Shown in pieces: positions 4,926-11,468 of a stretch of DNA of 11,468 bases (position 1 is its first letter; each line of letters opens with the position of its first letter). Below the pieces are notes generated by a model, which worked only from the letters and a program-made list of their open reading frames with translations, searched no databases and was not told the origin of the DNA. Source of the DNA: Caldifarciminota bacterium (GTDB taxonomy: Bacteria > Hydrothermota > Hydrothermia > B15-G9 > WFZT01); NCBI GenBank assembly GCA_026986655.1, contig JALSOD010000148.1, positions 1 to 11,468 of the forward strand, read 5' to 3'. The position numbers and the translations under genes are program-made.

Positions 4926-6326
4926 TTATTTTTCCGGAGGAGATATTCCGTAGCTTTTCAACTTTCTATAAAGTGTAGAAGCATCAATTCCAAGAGCTTC
5001 AGCGGCTCTTTTCTTATTCCAGTTAAACACTTCCAGGGCTTTCAAAATGTATCTTCTCTCCAGCTCATCCAGTGTCATGACGCTCTCCGGCGTCACTTCT
5101 TCGATATCCGATTCAGTGAATGTATCAAGATTCATACCCTTTACAATGTTTTCTGGCAATACATCAACATCTATGACATTACCTACGGAAAGAATATACA
5201 TACTCTCAATCACATTCTCTAATTCACGGATGTTACCAGGCCAATCGTATTTTAAAAATATGTTTAAAACCCTCTTTGTGATAAATTTCTCGCCGCTCTT
5301 GTATTTGAGCTGCATCCTCTTTAAAAAATAGTTGACAAGGAGGGGAATATCGTCTTTTCTCTCTCGCAGTGGAGGCAAATTTATTTTCACGACATTAAGC
5401 CTGTAATAAAGATCCTCGCGGAATTTACCCTCCTTTACCAGTTCCTCGAGTTCACGATTCGTAGCTGCAATAATCCTCACGTTGACTTTTTTTACCTTTG
5501 TGGATCCAACCGGGAAGAATTCACCTTCCTGGATAACTCTCAAAAGTCGAACCTGAAGTTTAGGGGATGCCTCTCCAATCTCATCGAGGAAAATCGTACC
5601 ACTATTGGCTTCATCAAAAAATCCCGGCTTATTTCTCTCTGCACCGGTAAATGCACCTTTCACGTATCCAAAAAGCTCACTTTCAATTATTTCCTCAGGA
5701 ATTGCTCCGATATTTACCGCTACAAAGGGCTTGTCGGCCCTGTAACTCAAATTATGGATGGCTCGCGCGATCAGCTCTTTACCCGTGCCACTTTCCCCTG
5801 AGATCAATACGTTTGCATCAGTTTGAGCAACTTTCCTCACAGTTTCAAGGATTTTTCTAAATTTTTTGTTTTCCCCAATAATCTCAGGAAATGCAAGGGC
5901 TTTGTATCTTTCGACTTCCCGTCTGAGCTCAACGTTCTCCAGCTTCACTCTTCGAGTTTCAAGTGCACGCTTAGTAATGAGCGTAACTTCCTCGAGTTTC
6001 AAAGGTTTTGTAAGATAATCATGGGCTCCCAGCTTAATAGCTTCAACAGCAGAGTCAATTGTTCCATGTGCTGTTATTATCACGACCTGAATAAAGGGAT
6101 CAAAATTCTTTATGTATTTCAAGACATCCATGCCGGTCTCATCGTAACCTTTGAAGATCAAATCAAGAAGTACAAGATCAGGATGCCACTCGCTCACGAG
6201 TTTTCGGGCCTCATCCGGGTTGGCAGCAGTTTTAATATCATACCCCTCATCCTTCAAAATCAAACTCAAAATTCTCGTTACATTGTGCTCGTCATCAACT
6301 ATCAGTACCCTTTCCTTTTCCTCCAT
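4926..6326 (-). CDS. pilR: Sigma-54-dependent response regulator, PilR type
   Basis: The product is 466 residues with the classic NtrC-family plan. The receiver domain (about 6-120) has the acidic pair Asp11/Asp12, phosphoacceptor Asp55, Thr85 and Lys107. A linker helix follows. The AAA+ sigma-54 interaction domain (about 149-385) has Walker A GESGTGKE at 177-184, the sigma-54 contact loop GAFTGA at 224-229, Walker B IFLDE at 245-249, and the ATNRELEELV and LYYRLNV blocks. A Fis-type helix-turn-helix ends the protein (RRAAEALGIDASTLYRKLKSYGI, roughly residues 436-458). It would activate RpoN promoters after phosphorylation by the adjacent PilS. The PilR call rests mostly on this context; NtrC/ZraR family members are similar. 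Its start lies 32 nt inside pilS. Confidence 0.88.
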   Translation of the reverse strand: MEEKERVLIVDDEHNVTRILSLILKDEGYDIKTAANPDEARKLVSEWHPDLVLLDLIFKGYDETGMDVLKYIKNFDPFIQVVIITAHGTIDSAVEAIKLGAHDYLTKPLKLEEVTLITKRALETRRVKLENVELRREVERYKALAFPEIIGENKKFRKILETVRKVAQTDANVLISGESGTGKELIARAIHNLSYRADKPFVAVNIGAIPEEIIESELFGYVKGAFTGAERNKPGFFDEANSGTIFLDEIGEASPKLQVRLLRVIQEGEFFPVGSTKVKKVNVRIIAATNRELEELVKEGKFREDLYYRLNVVKINLPPLRERKDDIPLLVNYFLKRMQLKYKSGEKFITKRVLNIFLKYDWPGNIRELENVIESMYILSVGNVIDVDVLPENIVKGMNLDTFTESDIEEVTPESVMTLDELERRYILKALEVFNWNKKRAAEALGIDASTLYRKLKSYGISPPEK

Positions 6327-8100
6327 GTCTCTTTCCCTTGTATTTCTTAATAATGATTACAAATGCTGTACCGACATTTTTGAACGAGTACAATTTTATT
6401 TCACCACCGTTGAGTTCAACAAGTCTTCTCACAATACTTAGTCCCAGTCCTGTACCAGACTTCTTTGTTGTGTAAAAAGGATAAAACACTTCCTCTTTAA
6501 TATTTTCTGGAATACCGGGGCCGTTATCTTCAACTATGATTGCTACCTGTTCTTCTCCAATTTCAGGCTCCAGCTCATACTCTGTATCATTAAAGATTTT
6601 GTACGGCCTCGTCCCGTCATAAAGGGTCACGGTTATGTATCCTCCTTTTTTTCGGGACTCTATCAAGGCATCATAAGCGTTGGACACCAGATTGTAAAGA
6701 ATCTGTTCTAAATGTCTGCGATCAAATTCCACGATAACGTCAGGGGCTGCAATATTGGAAATTGTGTAAAATACCACTTCTATGTCCCTTATCGCTTGAG
6801 AAGCATATTGGGCAATTGTGTAAAATTCTTTTCCAAGAGGTAAAAGTGAGGGTTTGAACTTATCAACATTTGTAAAATTCTGTAAAGTTTCCACAAAATT
6901 GACGATTCTCTCAAGGTCATCCTCGGCAGCTTTTATTAGAATCTTTTCCGATTCAGTGAGTTTTATGTTATTTTTCCTTACAATATCTCTTATCTTACCT
7001 ACAGCTATACTTATCGAATTTAGTGGAATACGAATCTCATGGCCTATTTGAGCCGTAAACTCACCGATAGCGGCAAATTTTTCCTGCACTCTCAATTTTT
7101 TTTCAATCTCCTTTACCTCTGTTATATCCTGAAAGACTACGATTACATACCGGGGAAAAAGTTCAAAGTCATCTTTCACAAAGGAGATAGAAATTCCTAT
7201 AGGTTTAGTCTTACCGCTGTTACTCTTTATGCTTAACTCCTCCCTGTCCACTGGCTCTTCTTCATTTATCACCCTTTCTATCATTTCCGCGAATTCAGGA
7301 ACATAAAGTTTCAACTCTTTCAAATTTGTGGCTGGTAAGCCTTTAAGCTCGAGGATTTTCTTGGCAGAATTGTTCATATACAAAATATTTTCTCTACTAT
7401 CGAGAACGATTAAGCCACTGTTCAAACTATCGACAATGTTCTCCAGATCAAGCTTTGCCCTCGCAGCCTCTGCTTTGGCCTTCTGGGCTTCAATCTGGGC
7501 ATTCTCGAGAACTCTACTAATGTATGAAAGGAACCCACCGATTATGAGATATACTACTGCTTTCACTAATACAAATGCGTTTACTTTTAGCTGTCTGAGT
7601 CTAATTAAATCAAGCTTAGAGACGAACCCACCGATAGGTGTGTTTATGCCAAAGTAATTTAAGATCGCTATGAAATAAGTAGAGATTATAACAAGCAATG
7701 TAAAGGAAATAACTCCCTCATGCCCGAGAAGACCAAACGCCTCAATGATAAAATACACATAGAAGTATAGAAACTTACTAAAAATACCACCTGTAAAAAA
7801 AATTATAACGGTGAAAATGAAATAATCGAGAAAGACAGAAAGAAGCAGGTAGGAATAGCTAAACTCGTTCTGTTTAAATTTATAGTAAATCCAGATGGTT
7901 GAAGCCAGGACAAAGGTATAGAATACGAAAAGGTGGGGCAAAAAATTGGGAGCAACAGATTTCAAGTACTTTATGGACATAGCAATTATCACAGTGATAA
8001 GGAAGACCCGGGAAAGTGATATAAGTCTCAGTATATTTAGAGTATCCCTTCTTATAAAAAATTCGTGTGAGAAGAACTTTTCTCGATCTAAGATTCTCAT
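6295..8100 (-). CDS. pilS: Membrane sensor histidine kinase, PilS type
   Basis: The product is 601 residues. Six membrane helices fall at about 23-45, 53-75, 80-102, 105-126, 129-152 and 171-195, as in PilS. A charged Ala/Lys/Glu helix (about 198-222) leads to a PAS domain (about 222-335, ending VVFQDITEVKE). The dimerisation helix holds phosphoacceptor His354 in IGHEIRIPLNSI. ATP-binding boxes follow: NLVSNAYDAL (N), VEDNGPGIP (G1), FYPFYTTKKSGTGLGLSIV (F/G2). The usual Asn at His+4 is Ile358, while Glu355 is kept. The C-terminal tail is Lys/Gly-rich and overlaps pilR. The start overlaps the pilC stop as ATGA. In known systems PilS phosphorylates PilR and responds to pilin levels in the membrane. 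Confidence 0.85.
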   Translation of the reverse strand: MRILDREKFFSHEFFIRRDTLNILRLISLSRVFLITVIIAMSIKYLKSVAPNFLPHLFVFYTFVLASTIWIYYKFKQNEFSYSYLLLSVFLDYFIFTVIIFFTGGIFSKFLYFYVYFIIEAFGLLGHEGVISFTLLVIISTYFIAILNYFGINTPIGGFVSKLDLIRLRQLKVNAFVLVKAVVYLIIGGFLSYISRVLENAQIEAQKAKAEAARAKLDLENIVDSLNSGLIVLDSRENILYMNNSAKKILELKGLPATNLKELKLYVPEFAEMIERVINEEEPVDREELSIKSNSGKTKPIGISISFVKDDFELFPRYVIVVFQDITEVKEIEKKLRVQEKFAAIGEFTAQIGHEIRIPLNSISIAVGKIRDIVRKNNIKLTESEKILIKAAEDDLERIVNFVETLQNFTNVDKFKPSLLPLGKEFYTIAQYASQAIRDIEVVFYTISNIAAPDVIVEFDRRHLEQILYNLVSNAYDALIESRKKGGYITVTLYDGTRPYKIFNDTEYELEPEIGEEQVAIIVEDNGPGIPENIKEEVFYPFYTTKKSGTGLGLSIVRRLVELNGGEIKLYSFKNVGTAFVIIIKKYKGKRHGGKGKGTDS

Positions 8101-9287
8101 CTAATTGCTGATGCTAAATTGAATATGGGGAGGTACATTGCAAGTAGGATGCCACCTACCACTCCACCTATGAAAACGAGCATGACAGGCTCGATAATTG
8201 ATGTCAGGGCTGAGGTTGCAGCATCCACCTCCTCTTCGTAAAAATCTGAAACTTTATCAAGCATGTCACTCAACCTTCCTGTTTTCTCTCCAATTTCCAC
8301 AAGCTGTGTTACCAACGGAGGGAACACACCACTATGCCTTAGAGGATCAGCTATGCTCTTACCTTCCCCTACACTCTTTCTCGCCTTTAGAATTGCATCT
8401 TCTATGACATAGTTTCCAGCAGTCTTAGCAGAAATCTCGAGCGCATCAAGAATGGACACACCACTATTCACGAGAACACCAAGAGTCCTTGTAAATCGTG
8501 CGATCGCATTTTTCTTGATAAGACCACCAAAAATTGGAATTCTTAAAATAATCCTATCCCATATTTTTTTTCCACTCTCAGAGTTTTTCCACCTTTTAAA
8601 TCCATAGACAAATCCAATAAGTCCAACTATTAAATAAATTATATTTTTACGCAAGAAATTACTCAAATTCATCACAAATTGGGTCGGAGCCGGGAGTTTC
8701 ATGCCTACACTTTCATAAAGAGAAGCAAATGTTGGAATCAAAAATATTAGAAGGATCAAAATAACTACAATTGCAATGAAGAAAATTACGACAGGGTATG
8801 CCATGGCAGATTTAATCTTTGATCTTAATTTGTAGATTTTCTCATAATGCTGTGATATCTTCATCAGCGTTTCTGCAAGGATTCCACCTGTTTCACCAAC
8901 TTCTACCATACTGATTGCAAGTGGGCCAAAGATTTTTGAGTATTTTTTCATCGAAGCTGTGAGGGTTTTCCCCTGTTCAACCTCTGTTCTGATGTCGATC
9001 AAGATATTCTTGAGCCTTTTGTTGGAAGTCTGTTCTGAAAGTATGAAAAGTGCTTCAACTACAGGAATCCCTGCGTTAAGCATCGTCGAGAACTGTCTTG
9101 TTACAACAGCGAGATCACGATATGATACTCTGCCGAATGAAAATAGACCACCTGGCTTCTCCCTTATTTCAAAGACACCAATTCCTTTTCTCCTTAGTTT
9201 CTCGATGGCTTCATTTAAATGCTTGGCTTTAATCGTCCCCTTTACAATTTTACCACCCTGTGTACCTTGCCATACATAGGTTGGCAT
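8097..9287 (-). CDS. pilC: Type IV pilus inner-membrane platform protein
   Basis: The product is 396 residues, normal for PilC/GspF. Two repeated T2SSF domains are visible at about 61-184 (VTRQFSTMLNAGIPVVEAL, then VEVGETGG) and 264-386 (RFTRTLGVLVNSGVSILDAL, then VEIGEKTGRL). Membrane helices lie at about 166-187, 216-231 and 366-388. PilC forms the rotor-like platform on which PilB and PilT act, coupling ATP hydrolysis to pilin insertion or removal. The ATG is preceded by GGAAGG at good distance, and the pilT stop lies one base upstream, giving the string TAAAATG. The end overlaps pilS by 4 nt. Confidence 0.93.
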   Translation of the reverse strand: MPTYVWQGTQGGKIVKGTIKAKHLNEAIEKLRRKGIGVFEIREKPGGLFSFGRVSYRDLAVVTRQFSTMLNAGIPVVEALFILSEQTSNKRLKNILIDIRTEVEQGKTLTASMKKYSKIFGPLAISMVEVGETGGILAETLMKISQHYEKIYKLRSKIKSAMAYPVVIFFIAIVVILILLIFLIPTFASLYESVGMKLPAPTQFVMNLSNFLRKNIIYLIVGLIGFVYGFKRWKNSESGKKIWDRIILRIPIFGGLIKKNAIARFTRTLGVLVNSGVSILDALEISAKTAGNYVIEDAILKARKSVGEGKSIADPLRHSGVFPPLVTQLVEIGEKTGRLSDMLDKVSDFYEEEVDAATSALTSIIEPVMLVFIGGVVGGILLAMYLPIFNLASAIR

Positions 9288-9288
9288 T

Positions 9289-10371
9289 TTACCTTCCCAT
9301 TGCCATTGCTTGTCTATACATTCTTTCCAATTCTTCCTTGTTGGGGGAGTTCATTATAGCCACATCGTATGCGATTAATCTCTTCCTGAGTAACTCAAGC
9401 AAAGACATGTTCATAGTTCTCATACCAAGCTTTTTATTTGTTTGAATAACTCCATAAATCTCATGAATCCTTGACTCTCTAATCATCGTCTTAATAGCCG
9501 GTGTTGCGATCATAATTTCAGTGGCAAGGACCATTCCCTTTCCATCGAGTCGAGGTAAAAGTTTCTGAGAGACAGCACCGCGCAACACCTGTGAAATTTG
9601 AACCCTTACCTGATCCTGCTGATGTGGCGGGAAAACATCTATTATTCTGTTTACCGTCTCGGCGACAGAACTTGTGTGTAATGTAGCCAGCACGAGGTGA
9701 CCGGTTTCAGCAGCGGTGAGTGCCGCCTCGATCGTCTCAAGGTCCCTCATCTCACCGATCATAATTACGTCTGGATCTTGCCTCAACACGTATTTCAAAG
9801 CGTTTGCAAAAGTCAGGGTATCCTGCCCCACCTCCCTCTGAACGATGATAGATCTCTTGTTCTTGTGCAAATACTCGATTGGGTCCTCTATAGTGATAAT
9901 GTGAACTGCTCTCTCTGAGTTGATTTTGTCAATCATCGCCGCCAGCGTAGTAGATTTTCCGCTTCCTGTCGGTCCTGTAACAAGGACAAGCCCCGTCTTA
10001 TGAGTTGTGAAATCCAGTATAGGCTGTGGTAATCCAAGCTTATCAGCAGAGGGAATCTCTATTGGAATCCTCCTAACCGCCATAGCAACGGTTCCCCTCT
10101 GGAAAAAGGCATTTGCTCTGAATCGACTGAGACCAGGCACTGAAATCGCAAAATCAAGCTCTTTCTTTTCTTCCAGCTTCTTTTTTTGAACCTCTGTTAA
10201 TATGTTGTAAACCATCAATCTCGTGTCATTTCCATTCAATGGAGGATACTCGACCATAGGGACGAGCTTCTGATTGATCCTTAAAACTGGTGGAGCTCCG
10301 GCACTCAAATGAAGGTCTGAGGCCTGTAGCCTGACCATTTTTTCAAGCAATTCTCTCATCGTAAAAGCCAT
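9289..10371 (-). CDS. pilT: Type IV pilus retraction ATPase
   Basis: The product is 360 residues, the usual PilT size. Read in order: an N-terminal PAS-like domain (QASDLHLSAGAPP near 16-28), arginine-rich contact strands (about 83-102), Walker A GPTGSGKST at 133-141, the Asp box ITIEDPIEY at 159-167, Walker B DVIMIGEMRD at 201-210, the His box HLVLATLH at 225-232, and a C-terminal PilT signature AIKTMIRE at 292-299, close to the canonical AIRNLIRE needed for retraction. PilT depolymerises pili, powering twitching motility and DNA uptake. PilT rather than PilB is shown by length, the absence of a Cys-metal motif and the signature. The ATG follows the pilB stop by one base with GGAGG upstream. 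Confidence 0.94.
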   Translation of the reverse strand: MAFTMRELLEKMVRLQASDLHLSAGAPPVLRINQKLVPMVEYPPLNGNDTRLMVYNILTEVQKKKLEEKKELDFAISVPGLSRFRANAFFQRGTVAMAVRRIPIEIPSADKLGLPQPILDFTTHKTGLVLVTGPTGSGKSTTLAAMIDKINSERAVHIITIEDPIEYLHKNKRSIIVQREVGQDTLTFANALKYVLRQDPDVIMIGEMRDLETIEAALTAAETGHLVLATLHTSSVAETVNRIIDVFPPHQQDQVRVQISQVLRGAVSQKLLPRLDGKGMVLATEIMIATPAIKTMIRESRIHEIYGVIQTNKKLGMRTMNMSLLELLRKRLIAYDVAIMNSPNKEELERMYRQAMAMGR

Positions 10372-10372
10372 T

Positions 10373-11468
10373 TTACTCCTCCGCTGTTACTCTAATTACT
10401 TCATCAATTGTCGTAAGACCTCTCTTCATCTTCAATATTGCAGCTTCCCTCAACGTTATCATACCCTGCTCAATGGCCTTCTCTCTTATCTCATTAAGTG
10501 GAGATTTGTTCAGTATAATTTCCCTGATCTCAGGAGTAATTGTCAAAACTTCATAAATTCCTATACGTCCCCTGTAGCCTGTACCGTTACATTCACTGCA
10601 CCCCTTACCCTTGTAAAATGTCCAGTCTTTAACCTTCTCTGGGTCGAGTCCAATCTCTCTCAAAGCCTCGGGATGAACCTCGGTTGAAACTTTACAATTG
10701 GAGCAAATTTTTCTCAAGAGTCTCTGGGCTACCACGAGGTTCAAAGATGACGCGACGAGGTAAGGCTCTATTCCCATATCGATCAACCTTGTAATGGCAC
10801 TTGGTGCATCGTTCGTGTGGAGCGTCGAAAGCACCAGATGTCCGGTGAGTGCAGCCTTAATCGCGATCGAGGCCGTTTCATGGTCTCTGATCTCACCAAC
10901 CATAATAATGTCCGGGTCCTGCCTCAAAAATGCCCTTAGAGCTGCTGCAAAGGTCAGACCTATATCTTCTCTGATGTTAACCTGATTTATTCCCGGAAAA
11001 TCATATTCCACCGGGTCCTCTGCAGTCATAATGTTAACCTCAGGTTTATTCAGAATCGAAAGGGCTGAATATAGCGTGGTTGTTTTACCACTTCCGGTCG
11101 GCCCCGTGACAAGCACCATGCCGTAAGGTCTTCTAATGGCTTTCATAAATTCTTCGAGTGGTCTTTCCTCAAAACCAAGTTTTGAGAGATCGAGGGTCAG
11201 GGCTGATTTATCTAAAACCCTCATTACCACCTTCTCGCCAAAAAGGGTAGGAAGAGTTGATACTCTAAGATCGATCGTCTTACCATTCGGTAATTTCATT
11301 TTAATGTGGCCGTCCTGAGGCAGTCTCTTCTCAGCAATGTCAAGGTGGGACATAATCTTGATTCTTGATACAATAGCATCCTTAAGTTTTACCGGGAGTG
11401 AAGAAATTTCCTGAAGTACACCATCGATTCTGTATCTAATTCTTAAAAACTTCTCATAGGGCTCGATG
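10373..11468 (-). CDS. pilB: Type IV pilus extension ATPase, C-terminal part
   Basis: The frame is open to the right edge, so the 5' end with its N-terminal GspE-type domain lies outside; the visible part is about 364 residues. The edge begins IEPYEKFLRIRYRIDGVL, standard for PilB/GspE. Further motifs are RIKIMSHLDIAEKRLPQDG, Walker A GPTGSGKT (11081-11104), the Asp box TAEDPVEY, Walker B DIIMVGEIRD, His box HLVLSTLHTND, and a tetracysteine metal site with CxxC at about 10694-10705 and CxxC at about 10589-10600. The tetracysteine distinguishes it from PilT. PilB powers pilus extension through PilC. A type II secretion GspE is the alternative, but pilT next door argues for pilus. Confidence 0.92.
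   Translation of the reverse strand, partial: IEPYEKFLRIRYRIDGVLQEISSLPVKLKDAIVSRIKIMSHLDIAEKRLPQDGHIKMKLPNGKTIDLRVSTLPTLFGEKVVMRVLDKSALTLDLSKLGFEERPLEEFMKAIRRPYGMVLVTGPTGSGKTTTLYSALSILNKPEVNIMTAEDPVEYDFPGINQVNIREDIGLTFAAALRAFLRQDPDIIMVGEIRDHETASIAIKAALTGHLVLSTLHTNDAPSAITRLIDMGIEPYLVASSLNLVVAQRLLRKICSNCKVSTEVHPEALREIGLDPEKVKDWTFYKGKGCSECNGTGYRGRIGIYEVLTITPEIREIILNKSPLNEIREKAIEQGMITLREAAILKMKRGLTTIDEVIRVTAEE

Noticed and set aside
5823..6350. 175-residue + strand frame opposite pilR, and a 109-residue frame at 7328-7657 opposite pilS
   Set aside because: Both are antisense shadows of genes with complete domain motifs. They show no domain logic of their own.
10796..10815. TGGCAC...TGCA resembling a sigma-54 promoter
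   Set aside because: The GG to GC spacing is 8 rather than 10 bases, and the site is inside the conserved His-box coding region of pilB.
10373..11468. Reading pilB as a type II secretion gspE
   Set aside because: The ATPase motifs alone cannot exclude this, but the adjoining pilT, pilC, pilS and pilR make a pilus motor far more likely.

Overview
This window looks like part of a chromosome from an uncultivated, moderately AT-rich, diderm (Gram-negative type) bacterium. The proteins are rich in Lys, Glu and Ile, genes are packed with 1-nt gaps or short overlaps, and TTG and GTG starts are used. Lipid A/LPS-type enzymes sit beside a type IV pilus motor operon. The FN3 + DUF6754-type protein recalls candidate lineages such as WOR-3/Hydrothermae, but that placement is recall-based inference and could not be tested here. 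No RNA genes, CRISPR arrays, intact mobile elements or phage genes were seen.

Left arm, + strand (1-2786). The end of a TPR protein overlaps coaE (dephospho-CoA kinase). Next come a membrane-anchored FN3 + DUF6754-type protein of unknown function and a small SAM methyltransferase. All four are spaced like one operon.

Middle, - strand (2783-4882). A Kdo/WaaP-like small-molecule kinase meets the methyltransferase tail to tail, with overlapping stop codons. It has its own near-consensus promoter, placed so that the mRNA would be leaderless. A 262-286 bp gene-free stretch follows, holding hairpins and an imperfect direct repeat. Then come an LpxH-like UDP-2,3-diacylglucosamine hydrolase and a four-helix membrane protein of unknown function, joined by a TTGA start/stop overlap.

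Right arm, - strand (4926-11468). In transcription order this is pilB (5' end off the window), pilT, pilC, pilS and pilR: extension ATPase, retraction ATPase, platform protein, sensor kinase and sigma-54 response regulator. The order matches the known pilBTCSR arrangement of Myxococcus and Geobacter, where pilA follows; here no pilin gene follows pilR. Junctions are tight (TAAAATG twice, ATGA once, then a 32-nt overlap), so strong translational coupling is likely. PilS senses at the membrane and phosphorylates PilR, which would activate sigma-54 promoters (classically pilA) that lie outside this window.

I found no convincing new defence or mobile system. The points most worth a second look are the leaderless promoter of the kinase, the loss of the phosphatase residue in PilS, the missing pilA, and the FN3/DUF6754 membrane protein.
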